A stretch of 64,000 bases of DNA from Paraglaciecola sp. 20A4 (GCF_011378905.1 NZ_WTPY01000001.1:186001-250000), one strand, 5' to 3'; positions 27,738-37,575 are shown, counted from the first letter of the stretch. Notes: generated from the letters alone by a model not told the origin. Translations and numbers: made by a program.

Positions 27738-28061
27738 AGCGCCAGAGTATTCAAATGGGAAGGGGTAGTCTTCTTGACTCTCAAGAAAGTGCACACATAA
27801 ATCTAAGTCGCTGCGTACTTTTATGTCTTCACGCAATTTCTGTTCAGGCCAAAAATGTAATTGGTGCAATACGTACCAAAATACCCGTTCTCGTTGTGAT
27901 ATTGGCTGGTTAGCGAGATGACTAACCTGAGACCATTCTTCCATGGTGTCCCAAAAGTATAGGTCTAATTCATTGTACACTATACGGTTGTTCCAAAAAG
28001 CTCGCACAAAATACGCGAGTTGTTGAGACTTAACATTTAAGAATTTTTGTACATGGATCAC
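27729..28061 (-). CDS. Uncharacterised 110-residue protein
   Basis: No family recognised. The protein is soluble, rich in aromatic residues (WNNRIVYNELDLYFWDTMEEW) and probably helical, with no signal or membrane segment. Coding is supported by the full-length frame and a sensible composition. It stands alone between the AmpG-like gene and the DUF3530-type gene. The ATG at 28061 is the only obvious start. Confidence 0.6.
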   Translation of the reverse strand: MIHVQKFLNVKSQQLAYFVRAFWNNRIVYNELDLYFWDTMEEWSQVSHLANQPISQRERVFWYVLHQLHFWPEQKLREDIKVRSDLDLCVHFLESQEDYPFPFEYSGARP

Positions 28062-28216
28062 AGCCTAATAACCTCGCATTTGAAAGTCGAATTAGACAAA
28101 AGTATAGTGTTTCGCATAGAATTTGTTGGATCTTTATGCAGGAAATAGTCGACATTTTAACTATCTAATTGATAATTAAAATGTTTTATATGGCTACTAC
28201 AATGTAAAGAAATGTG

Positions 28217-29134
28217 TTACCAGCCCAAATTATGTAGCCACCCGTATATTTCTTTACTCACAAAAGCACTATCAGGTTTCGTGTTAAAAGCGCTGGTAAG
28301 TTCTCGTTGCCGATAATCTAACTTCAAGCTTTTGGTGGCGGTCGTTGCTCGCTGAGCTGCGCTTAGTAGACTCCAGCTATTATCTTGAGTGCCGTAAATA
28401 TCTAGGATCGGCATTTCTGTGATAGCAGTGTACTTAGCAATAAGTGAGTTTAGATTCCGCTGTGGCCAGAATGGACTAATAGCGACCATAGCATCTGGGT
28501 TAGGGATTTGCTTTTCAGCATATATTTTTATCAACCAAGCGGCGCTGCTTCCTTGGGCGATGACTAGGCGAAAACCTGAGTACTCTTGTGCCCGTAGCAT
28601 TGTCGCGTTTATCAATTCCTTGAGTTCTGCTTCGTGTTCCAAAAAATGCGCATTACTGATGCGATGAATTTGGTATTGCGGGGAACTAGGAGTTGTTGGT
28701 TTATCTTGTTGAGGTTGGGTTTTTTGTTCCGCTATCTCAGTTGTGGCGTCGTCGCTAGTTGCTCCGTCATTTTGTGCCGCAGATTGCTTGTTATCTTCTG
28801 TCCCTAAGTCAGGTTCAAAACCAATTGTAGGTGGCGAAACTTGCATGGTAACCCAACCTAAATCATTTAAATATTGCGTCAATATAGCAAGATTATGCTG
28901 GCTTACTGGAGGACGTCCTGACTCACCAATTAAAATCACCACGCCATTAAGGTTTGACGTTGTGTTTTGTGATTCAATTAACGGAACGGCGTTCTGATTA
29001 ACTTGTAAAACTTTGGCTGTGTCAGGAAATAGTTGTCGTTGAACATCGCTTAACGTACTCGCACTGACCGCATAGTGGACAAGCGTAAAACAACACGCAG
29101 CCAAGCAGTAGAATGTAGTCGTGCGGATAGTCAT
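28217..29134 (-). CDS. DUF3530-like alpha/beta-hydrolase, exported
   Basis: A 305-residue protein with a signal peptide (about 1-25, ending VSA). A hydrolase-type core follows: VVILIGESGRPPVSQ early, and LVIAQGSSAAWLIKIYAEK, which resembles a nucleophile elbow (GxSxA). A low-complexity linker rich in Thr, Gln and Asp lies near 120-150. Late motifs PILDIYGTQDNSW and REL resemble the acid and His region, though the His is unclear. This looks like DUF3530; the periplasmic substrate is unknown. Confidence 0.65.
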   Translation of the reverse strand: MTIRTTTFYCLAACCFTLVHYAVSASTLSDVQRQLFPDTAKVLQVNQNAVPLIESQNTTSNLNGVVILIGESGRPPVSQHNLAILTQYLNDLGWVTMQVSPPTIGFEPDLGTEDNKQSAAQNDGATSDDATTEIAEQKTQPQQDKPTTPSSPQYQIHRISNAHFLEHEAELKELINATMLRAQEYSGFRLVIAQGSSAAWLIKIYAEKQIPNPDAMVAISPFWPQRNLNSLIAKYTAITEMPILDIYGTQDNSWSLLSAAQRATTATKSLKLDYRQRELTSAFNTKPDSAFVSKEIYGWLHNLGW

Positions 29135-29486
29135 AAAATGCCGTTTGTCAGCTAATTGTTACCTGTTATCGGATAGATAATGAAGTAACTTTAATAAACG
29201 TTGATTAAAAAATCAGGAGGATTGAAGCATTCTTTGTGAGATGCACAAAACTACAACACCTAGATAATAAATACTAATTTTAACGCTAGTTAGAGTCTCA
29301 CTGGTTTGACGACGATCGGTCTTTTATGGAGTCAATAAATAGCGATGGGATTTGGTCTCTCATACTACCGTCAATCAATACTCGTAATCTTTCGAAGCAG
29401 CTAGGTTAATTTTTAAAAAGCAGGTTCATCCTTGAACACCATCTTCATATATGTCTGCCGTGACAGCCTATTACTAACCTATGTTT
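29135..29486. other. 352-base intergenic region, no gene seen
   Basis: Lies between the rapA stop and the DUF3530-type start. Both flanking genes are on the minus strand. It should hold the promoter of the DUF3530-type gene. A small inverted repeat TGATT-AAAA-AATCA lies near 29203-29216. No rluA, the usual neighbour of rapA in enterobacteria, and no other coding frame was recognised. Confidence 0.5.
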
Positions 29487-32318
29487 TTACGGATTATTCA
29501 CAACCAGACGAATAGCTTCTAAATTAACGCGCGCTTCATTGATGACCCTTTTCAAATCATCAATTTGACCCTGTAAATGGGCGATTTCTTCATCGCGTAT
29601 CGACGGGTTGACTTTTTGTAAGCTTTGCAAGCGTTTCAATTCGCCACCGAGCAGAGATCTCATTTGCTTTTGGCATTGCTTACGCACACTATTAGCGTTA
29701 ATTTCACCTTGGTTTTGTGCCACAGCGAGAGCTTTAGTTAACTGAGGCGTGAGCGCTTTAATAAGTTGATTGCCCATTTTTCCGCGCACTTTATCGAGTT
29801 TGATAAACTGCTTGTCCACTACGTTATTTGTGGTATCCACGCATATCTTTATGGGTGTGGGGGGTAAGAAGCGGTCAAGCTGTAATGACTTCTCAGCCTT
29901 GCCTGACAACACAAATAAACACTCCAGCCAATACGCGCCTGCAGGAAGTGATTTATCTTCACCTAAAGCGACTGAGCTCTTTCCAGTAATTTCTGTGGTG
30001 ACGGTTTCCATGGCATACTGCACCATTGGGTGGTCCCAACTGAAGAAACTCACATGCTCTAAACGAGTAGCTGTCGTGCGCTCATAGGTAATCGTCATAC
30101 CTTCTTCATCAAGCCCAGGCAATGCTGCTACCATAGTTTCAGTGGGACGAAGAATATAACAACTCTCATCTTTGTCCTCCTGGGCCAGACCCAGAGTATC
30201 GAACAAGCGTGTCATGAACAGCTCAAGGGTAGGGGAGTCTTCTGCTTGCAAAATTTCTTTTTGAAGTTTCTCTACTCGGCCTTTACCTGATGAATTTAGT
30301 TCAAGCAGTTTGTCTCGCCCCTGCTCTAGCCGCTCTTTGAGCTGCTTGTGAAGACTAGCGGTTTGATTGATTAATTTTTCACTGGCAGCAAAGTCAGTAG
30401 GGAACATCAAGCAGCTTTGCAATAGCTCTTGAGTCTCTTCAAATACTGTCATACCGGTAGGACAAGTTTGCTCAAAGGCGTTGAGTCCTTGATGGTACCA
30501 GTCGAGCAATACTTGCTGGGCGCTCATTTCAAAGTAAGGCACGTGAATACACACATCTTGGGTCTGACCAATACGATCTAAACGGCCTATGCGTTGTTCA
30601 AGCAAATCGGGTACTTGTGGTAAATCAAACAAGACCAAATGATGGGCAAATTGGAAGTTCCTACCTTCGCTACCAATCTCACTACAAATGAGCACTTGCG
30701 CGCCTTCTTCGTCTTGTGCGAAATAGTTTGCTGCTTTGTCACGCTCAACTATTCCCATGCCCTCATGAAATACCGTTGCTCGAGTACCCGCTTTAACGCG
30801 CAATACTTCAGCTAGTTGCAACGCGGTGCTGGCATTCGCGCAGATGGTCAGTACTTTTTCACCCTTAAGCGCTTGCAGTTTGTCGATAAACCAGTCAACA
30901 CGAGGATCGACATTAAACCAACTGTTGACCAAATCGGGATTACGTTCAGGGGTAAGGTGTAACGATAAATTGGTCGGGTCTTCTGCTTGAGCATTAAGGT
31001 ATTCTTCTGGCTGCTCTAGGCTGTAACTGAACAACTTACGATCAGGGAAGCCACATACGCCTGCACGGCTATTACGGAACAACAAACGCCCGGTACCATG
31101 TCTGTCTAGCAGATTATGCAACAACTGGGTCTTTTTCCTCGGAGTCATCGCATTGATGTCGCCAAGCTCTTCATCTTTAGCAAAGGCTTCGATAGCCTCG
31201 ATATCTTGTTTGCTTAGCACGTCACCGGATATTAACGGGGAAATAGCTTGTGCTAGCTGGCTATATTGCTGCTCTTCTTTCACAAAGCTGTGATAATCAT
31301 GAAACCGCGCGGGATCGAGCAAGCGCAAACGAGCAAAGTGGCTTTCATGGCCAAGCTGATCTGGTGTTGCGGTTAGCAGCAATACCCCTTTGGTCACTTG
31401 TGATAAACCTTGTATGACCTGATATTCTTGCGAAGCTTGTCCTTCACTCCAAGTAAGATGATGAGCTTCATCTACAATCATCAAGTCCCACTTGGCTTGC
31501 ATGGCCAGTTCATAATAGCTGCTGTTGTGGGTTAAAAAATCTAAGCTACAAATAACTAATTGCTCTGATTCAAACGGATTACCGCTTTCTCCGGCCATTG
31601 CGCTACAACGTTCTTCATCAAAGATAGAGAATGCCAAGTTCACTCTGCGTAGCATTTCTACTAACCATTGGTGGACCAAGCTTGAGGGGACGATTATTAA
31701 TACACGCTCAGCTCTAGCGGTTAATAACTGCTGATGGATGATAAGCGCGGCTTCAATGGTTTTACCTAAACCCACTTCATCGGCTAACAGTACACGGGGT
31801 GCAAAGCGGCGACCTACTTCAGCAGCGATATGCAATTGGTGCGGAATTAAATCAACCCGTGCGCCTACAAACCCTAATAACGACGAAGTGCTATGGGCAT
31901 ATTGATGATTTAAGCACTGTTCACGCAAATCAAACCATTTGGGGTGATCGAACTGACCAGCAAATAAGCGCTGTTCTGGCTGATTCAATTGAAAATTATG
32001 ATCGATAAAAGTTTCTTTTAGAACAGCCTCTTCTTGGGTGTCTTGACGAGTACCTGTATAGGTCAGCATGCCGTTTTCTTCGCTTACGCTAGTTACCTGC
32101 ATGCTCCAGCCTTCATAGCTGGTTACATCGTCTCCTTCGTCAAATGAAATTCGGGTCAGAGGAGCACTCTGCTTTGCATAAGCTCGGCTATCGCCTGTAG
32201 CCGGGAACAATAGGCTTACTGCACGATTATCAACCGACACCACAGTACCCAATCCGAGTTCTGTTTGGGTATCGCTTAGCCAACGTTGACCAAGTGCGAA
32301 TGAATGTTTTTGCGCCAT
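29487..32318 (-). CDS. rapA: RNA polymerase-associated ATPase RapA
   Basis: SWI/SNF-type ATPase that binds RNA polymerase and recycles it after transcription. The 943-residue form starting MAQKHSFALGQRWLSDTQTE at 32318 is chosen because GGAGAC lies just upstream; the frame continues 48 codons further without family resemblance. Walker A is LADEVGLGKTIEA and the DEAH box VDEAHHL. The C-terminal helicase motifs include EIGSEGRNFQFAHHLV and QRIGRLDRIGQ. Length fits E. coli RapA (968). Confidence 0.96.
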   Translation of the reverse strand: MAQKHSFALGQRWLSDTQTELGLGTVVSVDNRAVSLLFPATGDSRAYAKQSAPLTRISFDEGDDVTSYEGWSMQVTSVSEENGMLTYTGTRQDTQEEAVLKETFIDHNFQLNQPEQRLFAGQFDHPKWFDLREQCLNHQYAHSTSSLLGFVGARVDLIPHQLHIAAEVGRRFAPRVLLADEVGLGKTIEAALIIHQQLLTARAERVLIIVPSSLVHQWLVEMLRRVNLAFSIFDEERCSAMAGESGNPFESEQLVICSLDFLTHNSSYYELAMQAKWDLMIVDEAHHLTWSEGQASQEYQVIQGLSQVTKGVLLLTATPDQLGHESHFARLRLLDPARFHDYHSFVKEEQQYSQLAQAISPLISGDVLSKQDIEAIEAFAKDEELGDINAMTPRKKTQLLHNLLDRHGTGRLLFRNSRAGVCGFPDRKLFSYSLEQPEEYLNAQAEDPTNLSLHLTPERNPDLVNSWFNVDPRVDWFIDKLQALKGEKVLTICANASTALQLAEVLRVKAGTRATVFHEGMGIVERDKAANYFAQDEEGAQVLICSEIGSEGRNFQFAHHLVLFDLPQVPDLLEQRIGRLDRIGQTQDVCIHVPYFEMSAQQVLLDWYHQGLNAFEQTCPTGMTVFEETQELLQSCLMFPTDFAASEKLINQTASLHKQLKERLEQGRDKLLELNSSGKGRVEKLQKEILQAEDSPTLELFMTRLFDTLGLAQEDKDESCYILRPTETMVAALPGLDEEGMTITYERTTATRLEHVSFFSWDHPMVQYAMETVTTEITGKSSVALGEDKSLPAGAYWLECLFVLSGKAEKSLQLDRFLPPTPIKICVDTTNNVVDKQFIKLDKVRGKMGNQLIKALTPQLTKALAVAQNQGEINANSVRKQCQKQMRSLLGGELKRLQSLQKVNPSIRDEEIAHLQGQIDDLKRVINEARVNLEAIRLVVNNP

Positions 32319-32667
32319 AGAGTGTCTCCAACAGTGTATGCATAACTGATTTTTTGATGCGGGCGGAATAATTTCGGCGCGCATTGTATACCAATAGTGC
32401 TTAAGGATGGAGGCGAATCCACCTTCTTCTAAACATATTGTGCATAAATACACATAACCCAAGCTTATGCAGCTTTAACCATAGGTGAAAAGACATCAAT
32501 AGGCGCGTTCATACACATAAATTTTACTTAATAAAAGTAGATGATTAAGCAGGTAAAGTGGTTTATTGTTTAACTAACAGGTAACCAATAGCAGTTCAAT
32601 ATTGAATACGGTTGGCTGTTTATTGGTAATTTGTAATGCAGTGCCTTTTATTAAAACGGAGTGACGA
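32319..32667. other. 349-base divergent intergenic region (rapA / phoH-like)
   Basis: Must contain the promoters of both divergent genes. ACGGAG lies seven bases before the ATG at 32668. No confident -35/-10 pair, operator or small RNA was recognised. Confidence 0.5.
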
Positions 32668-34065
32668 ATGCCAGAAAAAAAAGCGTTAGACACCAGAATT
32701 TATGTACTAGATACCAATATACTGCTTCACGAACCCCTTGCCTTTTTATCCTTTAAAGAGAATGACGTTGTCGTCCCGATGACTGTTCTTGAAGAACTCG
32801 ATTACATCAAAGACAGTAAAAAAGACGTTGCTCGTGACGCACGAGTATCGATTCGTGCCATGGAGGATTTGCTTCACGACGCAACCCCAGAACAGCTTAT
32901 GGAAGGCGTTAGTATGAAGGGGATTGGTTCTGGCGATACTGCGCCAACTGGATCATTATCTATTTTCGTAGACCATGCACTGCCTGCAGATCAACATGTG
33001 TTCACCAGTGACGAAAACGACAACCGCATCATTAATACTGCGCTGTACTTACAAGAGCAAAATAGCCTTGGTCAAGTCACGCTTGTGACCAAAGACATCA
33101 ATATGCGACTCAAAGCAAAAGGAGCTGGGCTAGCGCACGTTGAAGACTATCGAACCGACCAACTAATTAGTGATATCAAATATTTGAGCAAAGGTTTTCA
33201 TCGGTTTAAGGGAGATTTTTGGAGTGAAGTGACCGCGGTGAACAGCCGTTCTGAAGGCCGAGATACCATTCATACTTTGACCAAAGATGTATTACCTGAA
33301 GCATACGTTAATGAATATTTACTTGATGACACCGAACATTTTGCTGGATTGGTTGAATCGGTAACAGAGACTGAAATAGATGTACTAGATTTAGGCTACG
33401 AGCGCCTGATGGGTCGCCGAGCATGGGGGATCACGCCCAAAAATATTGGTCAAGCCATGGCTTTGCATTCGTTACTCGACCCACATATCGACTTAGTCAT
33501 ATTAACGGGTCCAGCAGGCAGCGGTAAAACCTTATTAGCATTAGCGGCAGCCCTTGAAATGGTAGTCGAAAAAAACATGTACGATAAGATTATTGTGACC
33601 CGTAGTACTCCTGAAATTGCCGAATCTATCGGTTTTTTACCCGGTACCGAAGAAGAAAAAATGGCCCCTTGGCTAGCGGCAATCACAGATTCTTTGGAAG
33701 TGCTGCATAAAAATGATGAAAACGTAAAGGGGTCCATGAGCTACATAATGGAAAAGGCCAATATTCAGTTTAAATCCGTAAACTTTATGCGCGGCCGCAG
33801 TATTCAAAACGCTATTGTGATTTTGGATGAGTCACAAAACCTAACCGCGTCTCAGCTTAAAACTATTATTACGCGTTGTGGGGAAGGCACTAAGTTAATT
33901 TGCAGTGGTAATTTAGCGCAAATAGACAGTAATTATTTGTCTGCGGTTACCTCAGGTTTGACTTACATAGTAGAGAAATTTAAAAACTTCTCAGGCAGTG
34001 CTACCGTCAATCTAGACGGAGTGGTGCGCAGCCGTTTAGCGGAATTTGCCGAAGAGCAGCTCTAG
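32668..34065 (+). CDS. PIN-PhoH family ATPase/ribonuclease
   Basis: A 465-residue cytoplasmic protein. The N-terminal PIN domain (about 10-150) has YVLDTNILLHEP with the first catalytic Asp, and later acidic residues in TSDENDNRI. The C-terminal PhoH ATPase (about 245-460) has Walker A LTGPAGSGKTLLALAAALE and Walker B VILDESQN. This two-domain type is a predicted RNA helicase-nuclease, distinct from the shorter PhoH of the ybeZ operon. Monocistronic, with a strong terminator. Confidence 0.93.
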   Translation: MPEKKALDTRIYVLDTNILLHEPLAFLSFKENDVVVPMTVLEELDYIKDSKKDVARDARVSIRAMEDLLHDATPEQLMEGVSMKGIGSGDTAPTGSLSIFVDHALPADQHVFTSDENDNRIINTALYLQEQNSLGQVTLVTKDINMRLKAKGAGLAHVEDYRTDQLISDIKYLSKGFHRFKGDFWSEVTAVNSRSEGRDTIHTLTKDVLPEAYVNEYLLDDTEHFAGLVESVTETEIDVLDLGYERLMGRRAWGITPKNIGQAMALHSLLDPHIDLVILTGPAGSGKTLLALAAALEMVVEKNMYDKIIVTRSTPEIAESIGFLPGTEEEKMAPWLAAITDSLEVLHKNDENVKGSMSYIMEKANIQFKSVNFMRGRSIQNAIVILDESQNLTASQLKTIITRCGEGTKLICSGNLAQIDSNYLSAVTSGLTYIVEKFKNFSGSATVNLDGVVRSRLAEFAEEQL

Positions 34066-34091
34066 TATCATTTAGATGTGTAAATAATCAG

Positions 34092-34117
34092 AACCGCCGA
34101 CAATTCGGCGGTTTTTT
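34092..34117 (+). terminator. Terminator after the PIN-PhoH gene
   Basis: AACCGCCGA (34092-34100) and TCGGCGGTT (34105-34113) form a 9-bp stem with a CAAT loop, followed by further T. Confidence 0.88.
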
Positions 34118-34127
34118 GCGCTTGCTA

Positions 34128-34796
34128 TTAGCTCACGAACGGTTTAGCGATCCCCACATAGGCCTCAAGTATCAATACCAACCAAATAGTCACTACCCAA
34201 GGTTTTACTTTTTTAAGGCTACGAACCATTTGTAGGTTGTCTGCGTCATCGTGGGTGTCCTGCAACATTTTGGCATAAGTGACCGAAAACTCTTTTAGAT
34301 TTATTCGAATCATCAGTCCGCAAAATATTAAAAATCCAAACCCTAATAGTTTTAACGTTAACCATGGCGTTTGATCCAAACTTCCCGAATTGTATGCATA
34401 TACACACGAAGTACCAATCGCAGCAATCATGATCCAGCGAAAGATATAATCAATTTTAGTCAATGTGGGTATATAACGAGCATTATGATAATAGTGCAAT
34501 ACTAGCACCATGGTAAGCCATATTGGGCCGAGTAATATAATACCGACAAACTGCCACGGATCATGCTGTATACCTAAATAATGTGCCAAAATCCCGCCGA
34601 CTGTGAGCATTAAGCTCATACATATTTTGGGGATAAGATCACAGCCAAGCATAATTTTGGCGGCTGTCATCCTGGTCTCTCTGCTGAGGTTGCTATCAAC
34701 CACAAATTGACTGGAGTAGAAAACCCCCACGTCACCACCCAACCAATAACAGAAGAGTAATATATGGATTAAAAGCACGATGTCATATGGATTCAT
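34128..34796 (-). CDS. Uncharacterised multi-pass membrane protein (CopD-like)
   Basis: A 222-residue protein with about six hydrophobic segments. The start YDIVLLIHILLFCYWLGGDVG and the histidines in later helices (LVLHYYHNARYIP) recall CopD/heme-copper membrane domains, but the match is loose. It would sit in the inner membrane. Single gene with no informative neighbour. Confidence 0.6.
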   Translation of the reverse strand: MNPYDIVLLIHILLFCYWLGGDVGVFYSSQFVVDSNLSRETRMTAAKIMLGCDLIPKICMSLMLTVGGILAHYLGIQHDPWQFVGIILLGPIWLTMVLVLHYYHNARYIPTLTKIDYIFRWIMIAAIGTSCVYAYNSGSLDQTPWLTLKLLGFGFLIFCGLMIRINLKEFSVTYAKMLQDTHDDADNLQMVRSLKKVKPWVVTIWLVLILEAYVGIAKPFVS

Positions 34797-34929
34797 AAGG
34801 ACTCACAATGTTACTGAATATAAACTACTTCAGGCTAGGTATAATGGACTGCCATTTATAATTACATGGCAATTATCAAAGAGCGCGTATTTTTTATCAA
34901 AAAGTATTTTCAACATTGGCATATGACGC

Positions 34930-35949
34930 TTAGGGAATCATTTCGTAGCTATACATTCCCATGTCAAGTGCACGGCGGCTTGTTGCAGCGGTTTCGTTTA
35001 ACGACATTAAAGCAGGCCCCGTTGGTTCCATTAATAAATACGTTTCTCCTTCAATTTGTCGGCCTCTTTCCCCCTTAGATAGGGGCAATGATATGGCCAA
35101 CAAAGCGTGATTTGGTAGGTACAGCATAGCTAATTCAATTCGCGGGAACAGCGCTCGTATCACACTGGCCATCAGCACGGATTTGCTATCACAATCACCA
35201 CGGTTGCCACTAAGAAGCGCTAAGGGTGGCGAAAATCCTGAGCCATTTGAGGATAACCGATTTTCTAAGTCATCATACGGAATGCTCTGCAGCCAACTTA
35301 ATAGTAAGTTTAAAAATGCGCGCATATCTCCCTGTTCTGATGCCTCTAAATACATGGCTTCGGCGAACGGCTTCAGAACCGCTTGGTTTTCACTGATGTA
35401 ACGTAAATGATCAGGCTTAATGCCCCGCTGGCCTAAATAATCAGTAAAATGGGCGTAGTAATTGTCGCTCAAATATTGCTCGAAAGCTTTATCTTTAGCA
35501 TCGAGTAATTGACGTTGGTATTTTGCGCTGGCTTGGGGGGAACGGCTGCTGACACTGAGCTGTAGGTCCCCACCAATACGCTTTATTTCAATTCGAGCAG
35601 CTTTAGCATCGATTTTATTGCGTTCTTTTTGCATGGCAATATATTGATATTGCTTCACTTGCTGGGGCACAAATCGCTTGTGATGACTGGCTTTTATTTT
35701 ATTGAGAGGCAAGGTGAACGAAAACTGATGACGTTCCTGGTCTTTATCATTCCATTGGTAACTCAGTTGTATATCATTTTTTAGCGTGTTTTTATTAAAG
35801 CTAATTTGTTCGCTGAAGGCTGTTTGCGGTAGGGTGAATGTGAAAAGTGCAATCACGAGTAACAGCCCTTGGCCAAATGGACCAAAGGCGTTATTGCTCG
35901 AAATTAAGGGGGTAAACTTAACTAAGTAGTTTTTTATGCAAAAAGCCAT
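34930..35949 (-). CDS. Exported transglutaminase-like cysteine protease homologue
   Basis: A 339-residue protein. A hydrophobic segment at about 29-46 serves as a signal or anchor. The C-terminal part has GNRGDCDSKSVLMASVIRAL with Cys253 and LPNHALLAISL with His281, then LLMEPTG, the Cys-His-acid arrangement of transglutaminase-like proteins. The N-terminal half is basic and lysine-rich without known motif. Its start overlaps the preceding small gene by 32 bases, so the two are likely coupled. Substrate unknown. Confidence 0.7.
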   Translation of the reverse strand: MAFCIKNYLVKFTPLISSNNAFGPFGQGLLLVIALFTFTLPQTAFSEQISFNKNTLKNDIQLSYQWNDKDQERHQFSFTLPLNKIKASHHKRFVPQQVKQYQYIAMQKERNKIDAKAARIEIKRIGGDLQLSVSSRSPQASAKYQRQLLDAKDKAFEQYLSDNYYAHFTDYLGQRGIKPDHLRYISENQAVLKPFAEAMYLEASEQGDMRAFLNLLLSWLQSIPYDDLENRLSSNGSGFSPPLALLSGNRGDCDSKSVLMASVIRALFPRIELAMLYLPNHALLAISLPLSKGERGRQIEGETYLLMEPTGPALMSLNETAATSRRALDMGMYSYEMIP

Positions 35950-36274
35950 TGCGCTCTACTGCGTCAACCAAAGGAATGAAACCCGCCGGTGTCGACAAAT
36001 TGATATAGCCAGTTTGGCGCTCTAGTAATATGTCGTTAAATTGCGTTGGGCGGCTAACCACGGGGGTGCATGCAATCTCTATGTCATCAGTATTAGCGAA
36101 ATGACTTGGGCCGCCTGACGCAGCAAAAGCAATATCCAATTCAGTGTGTTCAACCCGTGTAGCAAACCGGTATTGACTTAGGTTTTTAAGCACTAGTTGC
36201 ATTAAATCGCGCTCGTTTTCAATGGTGTGTAATTTGCGTCGCAAAGAGTCGGACGCATGGAAAATGTCAATCAA
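35918..36274 (-). CDS. Uncharacterised 118-residue protein
   Basis: No family recognised. Soluble, no signal peptide, with phrases such as RVEHTELDIAFAASGGPSHF and TGYINLSTPAGFIPLVDAVE. GGAG lies about ten bases before the ATG. It overlaps the start of the transglutaminase-like gene by 32 bases, and the next gene upstream is a CPXCG protein on the same strand. Translational coupling suggests a shared function with the downstream gene. Confidence 0.6.
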   Translation of the reverse strand: MIDIFHASDSLRRKLHTIENERDLMQLVLKNLSQYRFATRVEHTELDIAFAASGGPSHFANTDDIEIACTPVVSRPTQFNDILLERQTGYINLSTPAGFIPLVDAVERNGFLHKKLLS

Positions 36275-36296
36275 AGTAGAACTCCGTAAAAATAGA

Positions 36297-36494
36297 CTAT
36301 TCGCTGTCGGTGCGAGCGTGAATAATAAAGTCGTTATTATTGTCTTGGGTAATAAGGATTTCTATAGGACTACAACAGACCTGACAATCAGCAATCAGTT
36401 GTTGGCCCAGATCGTTATCTTGATCAATTTCAATATCATTGATTTCCATACAATATGGGCAGCTGAATTTAGCATTGGAAGTAAGGCTCATCAT
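36297..36494 (-). CDS. CPXCG-type cysteine-rich small protein
   Basis: A 65-residue protein with two cysteine pairs, CPYCM near residue 12 and CQVCCSPIEI near residue 37, the layout of the CPXCG zinc-ribbon-like family. In this member the glycine of CPxCG is Met. AGGAG is four bases from the first ATG and seven from the second, so the second ATG (36491) may be the true start. A zinc-binding role is inferred from the cysteines. Confidence 0.82.
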   Translation of the reverse strand: MMSLTSNAKFSCPYCMEINDIEIDQDNDLGQQLIADCQVCCSPIEILITQDNNNDFIIHARTDSE

Positions 36495-36560
36495 GGTTCT
36501 CCTATTAGAGCCCTATATGGTAAAGGAAGATCCCCCTCTGAGCCTACCGTTTATCGCGGT

Positions 36561-37223
36561 TTATTTTTGAAAACTTGTTACATACTCTACAAACGCTTTA
36601 TTTGCTACTTTGCGATCCTCTGCAATTTGCTGCACTTCGGGTAGTTTATTTAACTTAGCCATCAATGCTTTAGCACCATTAGAGCCTTCGAGCAGGTCTA
36701 TATCATATAATTTTTTAGCCACTGAGCTGGCTAAATCAACGCTGTATAAAAACATAATATCAGCGGCACTAAATTCTTCACCGGCCACGTAAGGTGAGAA
36801 TGACGCTAGTCTATTTAATCCTGTGATGCCTCGGTAAAGTGCGCGTTTTACATCCTTGCGCGTTTCATCACTGACCTTGCCGCCAAAAAAGGCTTCTGGG
36901 TGGCAGCGACGGGCAGGTAATTCAATATATAATTCAATGAATTTAACTAGCTCTTTAACTCTCGCTTGTGCGAAGGGGTCGGATGGATACAATGGCTTAT
37001 CAGGATATTTAGCATCGAGATATTCCAAAATGATGTTGGTTTCGACGATAATACCATCGTCGGTTTCAAGAGCGGGAACTTTACCCATGGGGCTCTTGGC
37101 TAAAAACTCAGGTTCTTGGTTAGGGTAAACAATTTCAACTTCGTAATCTAAGCCTTTATGATACAAGGCTAATTTGATCATATTAAAGTAATTACTGACG
37201 TCAAATCCGTACAATTTAAGCAT
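36561..37223 (-). CDS. Glutathione S-transferase family protein
   Basis: A 220-residue two-domain GST. The thioredoxin-like N-terminal domain (1-78) starts MLKLYGFDVSNYFNMIKLAL and includes SPMGKVPALETDDGIIVETN, with the cis-proline and glutathione-binding loop. The helical C-terminal domain has FSAADIMFLYSVDL, the usual N-capping motif. A Ser near residue 10 may be the catalytic residue. Substrate unknown. No neighbour suggests a pathway. Confidence 0.92.
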   Translation of the reverse strand: MLKLYGFDVSNYFNMIKLALYHKGLDYEVEIVYPNQEPEFLAKSPMGKVPALETDDGIIVETNIILEYLDAKYPDKPLYPSDPFAQARVKELVKFIELYIELPARRCHPEAFFGGKVSDETRKDVKRALYRGITGLNRLASFSPYVAGEEFSAADIMFLYSVDLASSVAKKLYDIDLLEGSNGAKALMAKLNKLPEVQQIAEDRKVANKAFVEYVTSFQK

Positions 37224-37384
37224 GGTATTTCTCGTGTTTTTGTATGTGATTCAATAATCAGTTAAGTTGCCCAGCTTCTCAACATCGCAGTATTAATAGA
37301 TATCTATAAGTGACTTCTACCTTACTCTCGAGCTCTGTATAGCTGGCGACAATACATTCAATCGTGCTAAATTAAGCCTTTATA

Positions 37385-37575
37385 ATGTTAGTAGAACGTC
37401 GCGGTTATCAACAAAAGGCTATCAATAAAAAACTCAACCTTAAACAAGTATCAGTGCAGCTTGGTGTATCCACTGCAACTGTGTCGAATGCGTTTAATCG
37501 CCCAGATTAGTTGTCAGTAAAGTCTGGAAAAAAGCCGAGTAGCCGCAGGAGCATGATTTAGTTATGAGACTAAGC
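37385..37575 (+). pseudogene. LacI family regulator, N-terminal remnant
   Basis: From the ATG at 37385 the frame reads a 41-residue peptide containing KLNLKQVSVQLGVSTATVSN and then AFNRPD, the helix-turn-helix of LacI/GalR repressors. A TAG at 37508-37510 stands where relatives have Gln (RPDQLS), and the frame then reads LSVKSGKK before further stops. No ligand-binding domain follows. This is a broken regulator, probably of a lost sugar-utilisation gene set. Confidence 0.75.

Noticed and set aside
29285-29486. Possible rluA remnant downstream of rapA
   Set aside because: A short minus-strand peptide start was seen, but nothing in it resembles RluA and no extended frame follows.
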